A stretch of 64,000 bases of DNA from Eretmocerus hayati. Taxonomy: Eukaryota > Arthropoda > Insecta > Hymenoptera > Aphelinidae. The stretch lies in the NCBI GenBank assembly GCA_029851415.1, contig CM056744.1:69248172-69312171 (forward strand), in the 5' to 3' direction. This document shows, one piece after another, positions 45,109-54,475 of the stretch. Position 1 is the first letter of the stretch. Each line of letters begins with the position of its first letter. The position numbers were made by a program, and so were the translations under genes. The notes beneath the pieces are model-generated. The model made no database searches. It saw only the letters and a program-made list of their open reading frames with translations, and had not been told where the DNA came from.

Positions 45109-46372
45109 ACATCATTCTTGTGGAAAACTAATTCTATTGAAATGCGTTACAGCAGGAACAGATAGACAGTACTATTCAAAGGTGAATCATGCTTTTGGAT
45201 TGATTCTGCAATCTACTCTGAAAGATGAGTCAGTTACTGGGGAAAATCGTCATTCGCTGCTCCGAGCCTTTGCAGACCATTATGAATCAATCGAGTCGGA
45301 TTCGAGCATGGACATTGAGGAGAAGATTTCATCTTGCTTTGAACACGTGTTTTCGAGAATCAGTAACAAACTATCAGCAGATGAGAAGAAAAAATTGATA
45401 ACCACCATCATTGACTTACTCAATGTTTCGCGAAAGTCGGTCACCGAAGAGTTAAATTTGAGATATGAAGAACATCAAATGGCTCTCGAAAAAGTTGAAA
45501 ATGAAATGAGTCAATCGAAATCGATGATTATAAATTATCAGGCCTATTATGACATTACGAGCAATGAACAAAACACACAGCAGAATGCTCTAGATGCAAA
45601 ACTGATGGAAATGAAACGTACTCTCGCAGAGTATGAACAGAATTGTATTCAAATTCGTGAAGATATGAAAAAGTGTCGTTCTGATGTGGTTTTCAACAAG
45701 AGTCTCTGTAATGAGCTTGCAAAGCTGCTCGCAGATCACGCAGAGATGTCAGAAAATGAAATTTCATTGCTCGAGAAGAAATTTGATCAGTGCAATTTGA
45801 AAATTGAGACGCTGGTTGCTGAAAATAGAAATTTGAGGGGAGAAATTGATTGTATGCGACAATTCAACGAGGGTGAGCTACAAAAATATAGGGTGGAAAT
45901 CGAGGAACGTGTATTGCGTGAGCAATATCAATTGAAGCAGAGATTGGCAGATTTGGAAAAGTTAGTTACTGAAAATGCACACAGCTGTGAACATGGGATA
46001 ATGGATACACGTGCATATCTTGATGAAATTATGGATCAAGTTCAGCGTACAAACGACCGCCTGACTCAAAATCGTGAAGAGTTGAATGATGAAGATGATG
46101 AGCATAATGATGTTATTGAGGATCTCACATCGAGGATCGATCAGATTGAAAAGAATGTTCAGGCAATCGATGGTAAAGTTGCTCGTGAACCCGACAACAA
46201 TCAGAGAATTTTGGCTCGAGTTGAGGACAATGGTCGAGGTCTACATCAAATTACTGAACAGCTGAGAAAGGTTCTAGTTGATCGTCGTTATTCTTCAAAG
46301 GTGGTGGATTTTTTCCTCCCCCCCCCCCAATGCTCTTCCACAGGCATCCCAATTTTGAGCTTTTCAAGATGA
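44844..46372 (+). CDS. Coiled-coil protein, two exons
   Basis: Exons 44844-45072 and 45153-46372, with an 80-nt intron (GTATGT donor, CT-repeat tract, TTACAG acceptor); joined length is 483 codons including stop. The first exon product is Ser/Pro/Gly-rich. From about residue 130 to 430 there are long heptad-rich stretches of Glu, Lys, Leu and Gln, expected to form an extended coiled coil. A run of C at 46317-46328 near the end may affect the last 20 codons. It might be a fibre or scaffold-like virion protein; this is a guess from position and shape only. Confidence 0.68.
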
Positions 46373-46531
46373 AGCTTTGATTCGAGAGTATGTACATTAC
46401 ATAAATGGAGTTAATCATGTGATTCTAAATTTTTTTTTCTCTCATTTTTGGAATAATAAAAATTTTTTCAAAATTTAAGCGCGGCTTTTATTTATTCCCA
46501 AAAAACCATCATACATGAATCATACATATTC

Positions 46532-49500
46532 TTATTCACTAGTACTCGCCTCAAGACGATAATGTCCATAAGGTAGTGTTGTTATACCATCTTCCATTGT
46601 GACACGCTTGTCATCGAGAAAAGTTATGAAAACTTTTCTTTCATTCACCGAAAACACATTGTGATTCAAACTGCGAATACTTTTCTGCTCGCCTACTAAA
46701 ATTTCTTTTTCGAAAAAGCATCTCTTGTAGTCGTTGTAGGTTATGCTATTCTTGAGCTGTATTTTTGAAACACCTTTACCAATTTTACGCTCTTCTTCTA
46801 CTCGCCCATCTATGTCATTTCCCAAAAGTAAGCTGTATAGCTTGGGTCTCAAGAAAACACCTTCGCGAATAATGTGATTTGGACATTCATCGCTGAAAAA
46901 GCCTAAAAATTTCTTGTTCATGGGCACAATGCCGTATCTGTTATTTTTCGGGAAACCTGATGTGTCGAAATACCGCTCACAATCCTTTTTAATCATGCAA
47001 ATGTATGGGTCAATTTGACCCTCATAGATGAGGCTATCAGTATCTGAATATATTAACTTGAATTGATTAGGAAACTTTTTGCAAATATAGTCATAATGGA
47101 AACTGTAAATAATTGTTCGAGCTAAATCCAAGGTCGTCATACCGGCATATATCGGACGGTTCATAATGACTTTAGTTTTCTCCAATTCTGCCGCAATAAG
47201 GTTGTTATTGAACACTACAACCCGTTTACAGCGTGGTGAAGCAATGTATCGTTCTGCCCCAAAACGCCCACCCCATTTATTGACGACCTTGACGTCCCTA
47301 TGACCCTTAATGTTCTCCATCGTCTTGCCAAATATGCTGTTGATCAAAAGCTTAAACAAGTTGCGCTCAAATTCGGAATTTGCAGCTTGCCTCAGGGTCA
47401 CGGTAATGTAAGGCTCCAACCATGCCTTCTGATCAAATTTCAAAATCCGAGAAATTTTTACCAATTCCAAATTGTGGGCTAGACACTGCTTCAAATATTT
47501 GTAATGAATAATGTAATCTTTCTTGTCGTGCAATGTTGCCAAGAGATTTTTGTTTTTGTGAGTGGCTCGAGGTGGGAGCATTTTCTCTGGGCAGAACGGG
47601 AAATCTGAATGCTCGTCGTGAATGTGAGCTGGGTATCTCAGATCGACCATCAATATATAACCAATGTCGGAATCATCCGGAATGTCATTGACATTAAAAT
47701 TTTCAAAGTCTTCAACCCATTGAAAATTGCGATATGGTAATTTTTCGCTCATTGCTTTTCCATACATCGAGTTTACGTCCTGATAGGTTATGTACTTGGT
47801 TTCTTTTGTTTCGTCAAAGTCAAACATGTATTTGTTGTTTGCTTGAGAAAAATGTCTAACAACGGTACAAAAGTCACCCCTAACCCCAGCCTCGATGAAG
47901 TAGATCATATCAATATCACGAATCAGTTCCAATTTGACCCCAGTATATAACAACATAGCCTCGAAGCTATAGCCTGGTAGTGTGTAGAAGAAAGCAGGGT
48001 CGAGTTTGTAACTTTTCATACAGCTGTGTCGAAAATTTTGGAATACATCTGCTAGTAGCAAAATGTCTGTTTTCATATAAAGTTCTGCGTACTCAAAAAG
48101 ATTCTTAATCTCAAACAAGGACCAGATTCGCTGGACATGTGAATAGTTTTTCTCAGATATAGAACTATCTGTCAGAATGTTGAAAAATTTGTCCTTACTC
48201 GGTATATTTTGCTCTTCCAATCTTCCTAGGCCATCCACATAGTCGTAGGGGAAGAATCCTTTGGTTGTGAGTAGGCTAAATATATCAGCTTGTGACACCC
48301 CCGTCTTACTGCATATCCTCTCAATTTGATCTCTGAATTGAGAAAAAAGGATGGTTTTCTTGTCCACTGGCAAGAGCGCTGATAATTTGTCCAGACTCCC
48401 ACTCAAAAATTTTATCGAATCGATGAATCTCAGACTGATCCTAGATTCGGGTATATTCTTTGTGAATGAAATGTAGGTCTCCATATTCTGTGGAATCACA
48501 TTCACTGTACCCTTAAAAGAGTTTGCTATGTGGGTTATCAAAAAATGGCCGTCGTATCTGGAAAATGCGGGGGCATATTATTAATTTTCATCATAAATTT
48601 CAACATTGTATGCAATTATTATTACAACAATTACCTAGAAAGATTGTGATAAACGACCGGAATGAAATACTGCTTACGGTATCCCAAATTGCAATGACTG
48701 TGTGCAGCAGCTCGAAAAAGCCCAGAAAAATGGTCATGATCACGTGTCTTAATGTCACTTTCGGTGAAAATGTCACCACAAATATGACAATTTGTGGCTC
48801 GTTGGAATGCGTCCTCATCTTCAGCGCTCATATATAGAGGTAGTGGATTCTGAAGTTCCTGTTTGGGGGGATGAAGAGCATAAATTATTGAAATGGATGC
48901 ACGTGAAACAGAGAGAGAGAGAGCTATACCCATACTCACACTTTCAACTTGACGAGCAATCTTCTCCAATTCTAGTGCAAATTGATGCACGCAGTCAGCC
49001 CCTCGGAATGAGCCATATCTACACTTGTCCGGATCGTATTTGTGGTGGAAATAAAATCCTACCATGAACGGTACATGACGCTGATAAGCGTTCGAAGCAA
49101 GCTTCGAATATTTCAATTTGTTCATATGAGCGTCTTGGGAGTTTTCAAAATATCCAGCGTCAACCTGTTCCAAGTAACACTCATAATCCGAAAACAAAAT
49201 GTATGGAATCTCTTGTTTTTTATAATGATTCACAAATTGAAGTGAGTCTTGTTTGGGAAAAGCTGTTATGCATTTATCAGAGTTTTTTAGACAGAGTTCG
49301 CGATGTCGATTGAGTTTCTCAAAGGAGTAAAAAAATGTAGGCACTTTCTGCATACATGAACTTTCGATTTTCTACTAGAGACACTGTGAGCTATCAAACG
49401 GGATAGATCTTTTATGTAACAGTAATGATCTTCGTAGAGTAATAAGTCGATGGGTTTTGCCCCCTCATTATTGCTTATATAAAGCGGGTAAAACGAATTA

Positions 49501-50474
49501 TCGGATGAATCTACTCCATATACATAAATTGATATTTTATCTCTATTCAATTTTTCAAATTTTGATATTGATTTAAGCTGCATGGGAAATTTGATATTGG
49601 AAATCTTGAAATGATATTGATAGTGCGGGTAGGCCTCTTTAACGTGACGTAAATGCTTTGGCAAAGGAAACGTCCCCGCCATAATGGACCACATGAAGCA
49701 TGCGTCGTCATTGCTTGAAACGCTGACCGTCGCATTTTTCTTTTCAATCCATCTAGGTAATGGGGAAACTCTCGACGAAGCTTGAATAGGATTGGATTTT
49801 ATCACGGTGATTTTCAGATTTAAGATCTCGTCAAGAGCTAAGCCACTACCCTCCCCGTCAAACTCAGAGATTTGTGTAATTAGTGTGAGAACGGAGTCGC
49901 GATACCAATCTCTCAATTTGCTCGAATGAAGGATCAATTTGTACTGTGTTTGAAAGTGCTTTATCTGCGACGATTCGTCGGATAATTTAAAGTGAGCACT
50001 AAGTATAAGGTTCACTTTCACTGTATTGTACTGCTTAAGAATGGGTCTCATGAATGTTAACACTTTTGCTCCAGCATCTTCGAGAAATGAGTCGAGATCT
50101 TTGTAGGTAATGTTTGCAATCAAACCTGTTCTGATGCGATTCAAAAAAGCACTCTGACCTTCGAAAAATATCAATTTTTCTATGTTTGACTCTGGTTGCC
50201 TTGTTAATAGATAATCTAGAATATTTTTTTTGGAGCGACAACCATCGAGTATAGTTTCGTATCGCGCTTTAATACCGGTTTTCAATTTTTTTCTACGATG
50301 AAAATCGGATGAAGATAGAATGCTCGAGACTCTATCGGAGATTAGAGAAAATTTTTTAATAAGTCGCGGGATACGTCCGTGATTAACATGTTCCAAACCA
50401 ACACGGGTAAGCCTATTGAATTTATCTAAAAGCTCTGAATAATCGATACTTAATGATTCAAGAACGTTGGCCAT
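46532..50474 (-). pseudogene. polB: Protein-primed DNA polymerase B, three exons, one frameshift
   Basis: Polinton replicative polymerase. Exons: 50474-48940, 48858-48635, 48557-46532; introns of 81 nt (GTGAGT..CAG) and 77 nt (GTAATT..CAG). Only with one extra base in the T run at about 49329-49335 does the total become a multiple of three (1262 codons). Landmarks: an N-terminal domain; CMWSIMAG...FPMQLKSISKFE; two Cys pairs at the shift; exonuclease motif I FSDYECYLE; an inserted CHICG...RDHDHFSG..RAAAH..CNL endonuclease-VII-like zinc block; exonuclease II YDGHFL; III YMKTDILLLADVF; polymerase A DVNSMYGKAM; B KLLINSIFGKTMEN; C YSDTDSLIY. All catalytic residues are present. The 81-nt intron is a multiple of three and stays open if retained. 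Confidence 0.93.
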
Positions 50475-50772
50475 TATTGGGCAACGCAGGGAAAAACCGG
50501 GGCTGTATTGGTATGCAATTCAAAAAATGGATGTTCAATCGACAGTCGTTGAGTAACTCGACGTATTTCCGTAGCTCGTGTTGGCTATGTCTCCGCGATG
50601 TAAATTCTGGCGCAAAAAGTATGTTGGTAATGCACTGAGCAAGTTCGGAAAATTCTTGAATGAGTGTAGGAATGTGTCTCACATGCCTACCATACCGATA
50701 TCTTTTGAAAGCCTGACATTTCTGCAATAGAATAGAATACTCGATGCTCAAGGAAAGAAATACATTTGCCAT
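50458..50772 (-). CDS. Stand-alone duplicate of the polymerase N-terminal domain
   Basis: 105 residues beginning MANVFLSLSIEYSILLQK, aligned to the polymerase start MANVLESLSIDYSELLDK and similar for about 95 residues (HIPTLIQEFS against RIPRLIKKFS; ELLNDCR against TILDGCR). It ends 17 nt inside the polymerase start, so the two frames overlap. A TATA (GTATAAAAAAC, 50847-50857) is 75 nt upstream. An open frame runs further upstream to 50892. It may be an accessory protein made by tandem duplication, perhaps competing with or assisting the polymerase; no function is known. Confidence 0.6.
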   Translation of the reverse strand: MANVFLSLSIEYSILLQKCQAFKRYRYGRHVRHIPTLIQEFSELAQCITNILFAPEFTSRRHSQHELRKYVELLNDCRLNIHFLNCIPIQPRFFPALPNNGQRS

Positions 50773-50916
50773 AACACAAGACTCACCAGGACGTGTATAC
50801 TTGCTCAAAGGGGTACACTGACTGCTTGTAATTCTCATTGAAAGCTGTTTTTTATACAACAGTAACAATGATAAGTTTGCAAAACATTGCAAACATACGG
50901 TTGTTGGGGAGAGGTC

Positions 50917-51255
50917 ATGAGAGAGAGAGGGAGACCATCTCGAATAGGAGCAAAACGCATTTTACTCGGTTCAGTGAAAATTGTGAGAGCGATTTGCATT
51001 AGATGCGGCTCTTCAATGACATATGCACGATGTGAGGTTGCTCTGGATAATCTTGTCCCTCACGCAACGAGGAAGTTCAATACGTTTTCTTTTGGAATGG
51101 AGAAAAAAAAACTTGACAGTGACGAGATGATGAACGTACAGGTTTCGCGCTCGAATAAATTAAATAAAGTGTACCAACAATTCTTCTCACTGCAGGTGCG
51201 CAGAAAAGAGGGACTGTTATATACTAAGACTTTGGGAGGGAAAAATTATAAATAA
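50917..51255 (+). CDS. Small hypothetical protein, divergent from the polymerase
   Basis: 112 codons from ATG 50917. A CIRCG motif occurs near residue 27 with no second Cys pair beyond one later Cys; the rest is basic. No family recognised; could be spurious, though it occupies a compact gap with a fitting stop 90 nt before the next gene start. Confidence 0.35.
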   Translation: MRERGRPSRIGAKRILLGSVKIVRAICIRCGSSMTYARCEVALDNLVPHATRKFNTFSFGMEKKKLDSDEMMNVQVSRSNKLNKVYQQFFSLQVRRKEGLLYTKTLGGKNYK

Positions 51256-51278
51256 TGCGAGCCCCTCTTCTGTAAAAG

Positions 51279-51287
51279 GTATAAAAT
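51279..51287 (+). promoter_or_regulatory. TATA box of the OB-fold-like gene
   Basis: GTATAAAAT, 59 nt upstream of the ATG at 51346; the TCAGTCAATCAG stretch around 51312 may be the initiator. Confidence 0.5.
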
Positions 51288-51345
51288 CATCTGGAAGGAT
51301 GAGCCTTGCAGTCAGTCAATCAGTTGTTGTTGTGCCACGGGTGTG

Positions 51346-51969
51346 ATGGCACTATTCCATCAACTGAATAACTATAGAGTAAATCTTTTTAACACTAAAA
51401 AATTTTGTGAGTTACCGCTAAATAAAAGTTTTAAAGTTCTCGGTGTTAGAAGTATAGCAACGAGATACGGTCCAGCAGTTGTGTTCGAACTAGAGGACGT
51501 TCAGTCAGAGGATAAATTTGACGTTTTTGCCCCGAAAGCATTTACAAGTGCTTTCCATCAAAATTTGAGACATAATATTGAGCAAATCAATCCGACGGGA
51601 AGTGAATATAGATATCTAGCATCTGTAGAGCAAGGTGGTAGACGAAAAGTGCGGTTGTACGAGTCGTGGGGAGAAGCAGAGAGAGAAAATAGAGGCTACA
51701 CGCCGCCGCTGCAGAGACCGGGCGAGCCGGTGGCAGGAGTAGCACCACCACCACCACCACCACCACCACAACCAACACCACCACCGCCGCAACAACCACG
51801 ACCCCCTACACCAGTTCCGCAAAGACCGCGTGGTGAAGGTTCCGACCGGAATCGGAGATCAACAACCCCTTCACCTCCCCCACCATATGAGGTAGCGACC
51901 CATAAAAGAAGAGCGGATCCGGATGAAGGAGCAGGACCCTCAACCCCTAGACGCTGCCGACGAGAATGA
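51346..51969 (+). CDS. OB-fold-like, Pro-rich Maverick protein
   Basis: 207 residues. The N-terminal about 105 residues have a beta-rich pattern (LNKSFKVLGVRSIATRYG, PAVVFELED) that resembles the start of OB-fold ssDNA-binding proteins often carried by Polintons; the match is by eye. The middle is Pro-rich (runs of eight Pro, PPPPQQPRPP), and the tail is basic. Its end overlaps the next gene by 47 nt. Single-stranded DNA binding in protein-primed replication is the likely role. Confidence 0.55.
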   Translation: MALFHQLNNYRVNLFNTKKFCELPLNKSFKVLGVRSIATRYGPAVVFELEDVQSEDKFDVFAPKAFTSAFHQNLRHNIEQINPTGSEYRYLASVEQGGRRKVRLYESWGEAERENRGYTPPLQRPGEPVAGVAPPPPPPPPQPTPPPPQQPRPPTPVPQRPRGEGSDRNRRSTTPSPPPPYEVATHKRRADPDEGAGPSTPRRCRRE

Positions 51970-52228
51970 AGTTACATCATCGACGAGCGATAACGATAAC
52001 GATGGGAATGATTTTGATTATGAATTAATAATCGTTGTTGATGACGATGAGACGCCAGCGCCGGTACAAGTTGCATTAATTACTTCTACAACGTGCGATG
52101 ATGATGATGACATCCCCCCGTGCCCGGGGTCTATCCCAATTTGGCAAGTACTGAGGGATATGCTAGACGTTGTAATTGATGATTCGTACAATGTTGAATG
52201 GAGTGATAGTGAATTAGATGAACTTTAA
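51923..52228 (+). CDS. Acidic small protein, overlapping gene
   Basis: 101 codons, ATG at 51923 inside the 3' end of the previous gene in another frame. Rich in Asp (several runs of four or five) with an IPIWQVLRDMLDVVIDD segment. No family recognised. The next gene starts 3 nt after its stop, which suggests translation from a shared transcript or a spliced one. Confidence 0.45.
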   Translation: MKEQDPQPLDAADENEVTSSTSDNDNDGNDFDYELIIVVDDDETPAPVQVALITSTTCDDDDDIPPCPGSIPIWQVLRDMLDVVIDDSYNVEWSDSELDEL

Positions 52229-52231
52229 AAG

Positions 52232-53243
52232 ATGGAAGCTCTGCTAAAAGCTATATCACAGACAGTGCAACAGGATCCAAATGATGAACGATTAGCTATT
52301 TTCAATATCATGGATCAAACAGGGGCAACAGCTGAGGTAGATCCATCTCCGCCACCACCACCACCACCACAAGCGAACATAAGTGTGAATGAGGAACGAC
52401 AATTGTCAGCATCGTCCTCATCGACAATCAATCAGCTTGAAGCTTATGAATGGATGAGAAAGGGGGACAATGATCTGCCGCTCAATGAAGAAGAAACGAG
52501 TAGAGAATGGATCAAGAATAGCAGCAGAATAATTCCAATGTGAGTAGCCCACCTTTCTAATTATAAAAGCGTTTCTAAAAAAAGAAAAAAAAATGGGAAG
52601 ACATTGACTAAAATTCTCTCTACCATGTTTCAGAGGACGAGAGTTTTCCCTGTACATGGAAGCAGATAATATACGGGGGAAATTTGAGATCATCCTCAGT
52701 GATATGACTGAGAAGATAACATTGAACAAGATGGAGTGGGATGAAATGTGCGCGATTTATGAACAACGAGTGCGTCGGCAAATAACAAGGTTGCGACTAG
52801 ATAAAGTGCAAGGTGTGACAGAGACAACAGAGTATCGCGGAATCACACTCAATTGTAGAAAAATAGACTCTAAGATAATTGTAATAATAAGCAATCTAGA
52901 GGGTAGAGTTTTAGCATTAAGTCAAAGTAGCTTCGAGAAAATGTTAATCAATAAGTATTTTGTCGATTCAGAATTCAATAGATATTTAGGAAGAAGAATG
53001 GATGAAAACGGAATCGATTGGTTCGTTGAGATCTTAACAGAGGCTCGACTTAAGAAACTGATCAAATTGAATCGACCAATGTGTATACGAGATTGGTTGG
53101 TAAAAAATAATCATCTAGATTTAAAAAATAATGCTGAGTGTGATATGCTAGTCATCAATATGCCTAAGATACTCAAGAGAGTGATTATGAATGTTAAAGC
53201 TCATAAGTTGGATAGATATAACGAGAAAAAAAACGTATGCTGA
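52232..53243 (+). CDS. Maverick right-end protein, two exons, unknown function
   Basis: Exons 52232-52539 and 52634-53243; intron of 94 nt (GTGAGT donor, TTTCAG acceptor), joined 305 residues. The first exon has a Pro run (seven) and a Ser-rich segment; the second exon encodes a compact domain beginning GREFSLYMEADNIRGKFEI and ending with basic KAHKLDRYNEKK. The domain resembles a family often found at the end of insect Polintons, with unknown function. There is no frame break. Confidence 0.65.
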
Positions 53244-53840
53244 GTGCTACCCAGGTAAGAAAAGCTGCAATGTAAAGCTTAGAGTGTGAATATGGTGTGC
53301 TTGTATAGTATGTGATGAAAAAAAAAGGAAAAAGAATTATAATCGACAATAAAAAAATTAATGGGTGTGGGGATGAGAATATTGCCTTTGATTTCAATTT
53401 CGGATACCCTCCCAAAAATTATTTCATGGAAGAAAAAATTTGAAGTACTTACTCCGTTTGAGGTTCTAGTCAAAACGAAAAAACTCTCACTGGCCGTCCA
53501 AAATTCACCATTCATCTTGAACGAATAATGTACCATCAGATTTTTGCGGGTGATCAGCTATTCTCACAAAACCGAACTGGTAAAACTTTCACTCACGGCA
53601 TAAGCAATATATTCACATATGTTTCAAACTACAATAAGTAGTATTACACTTTAGCACTCGCAAAAAACACTTTGCAAAAGATGAGACACGTGTAAATTCA
53701 GAAATAATAATATTAAAAGAAGGGTGAATAATTTTCAAGTAATTTGAAGAATAATGTCGTGTGTGAGCGACGGTAAACTGCTGTATACTGCTGACGAGGG
53801 ATCGAGTAAAGGTGGGCAGCAGCTGCTCTCGATGCTCAAA
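53244..53840. other. Spacer before the right TIR
   Basis: AT-rich spacer with no gene. Frames on the minus strand in 53279-53536 have no family signature. Confidence 0.4.
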
Positions 53841-54469
53841 CAACGGGCTTGACCGCTGCTCGCAGGAAATAATATTTCGAGCGAAGGCCAGGTATGAGAG
53901 AGAGAGGACTGAAGTATAGGCAGCGCGAAGGAGAGAGAGAGTAGCTGAAAGAGTGAAAGGACTATGCTGCTCATCTCTCAAAAATATGAGCTCGATATTT
54001 CTCAAATATTATTGATGGATATGTGTGCGGGCCAGTCCCGTTATGTCGAGCACGGAGACGAGCAGTTGCCTATCCTCCCAATGTATTTCGTGAGGATCCG
54101 CGGGCAATGATATTCTTATGGACGGGAGTGAAGAACCGAGCTCGGAGTACCATACAAAGATCCGCGCGCAATGGGGGGAAAATGAGAGGCGAGCGCGGAT
54201 GAGTGAAAAATCATGATATGCAGTTTCCTATGCTTGCAATGCATTCGTCAGGATCGGCGCGCAATGCTTTTCTTATGGGGAAAAGTGAGAAAAAGGTTTG
54301 ACCTGAGAGGACTGCCGAGCGCGGAATCATCGATGCGTGACAAACTCATGAGAGTGCAGTTTCCTATGCTTGCAATGCATTCGTCAGGATCCGCGCACAA
54401 TGCTATTCTTATGGGGAAAAGTGAGAAAAGGTGTGACCTACTTCGTCTCCCCCGCTCTCCTACCCTACT
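53841..54469 (-). repeat. Right terminal inverted repeat of the Maverick
   Basis: 629 bp, reverse complement of 33980-34611. It carries the same iteron-like blocks (GCGCGCAATGC..ATTCTTATGG) and ends TACCCTACT directly before the TAGGTC duplication. Confidence 0.95.
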
Positions 54470-54475
54470 TAGGTC

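Larger units (their letters stand above)
33980..54469. mobile_element. Maverick/Polinton, complete 20.5-kb element
   Basis: Bounded by a perfect 6-bp target duplication TAGGTC (33974-33979 and 54470-54475) and terminal inverted repeats that begin AGTAGGGTA and end TACCCTACT, matching the AG..CT ends and 6-bp duplications known for Polintons. It encodes the Polinton core set: integrase, major capsid protein, protease, packaging ATPase and protein-primed DNA polymerase B. Left-end cargo (two small spliced genes and a ribonucleotide reductase subunit) is unusual. Gene order left to right: cargo (+), then integrase, exonuclease-like, capsid, second virion protein, protease and PLA2 protein (all -), then ATPase, family gene and coiled-coil (+), polymerase (-), and the right-end cluster (+). 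Confidence 0.97.
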
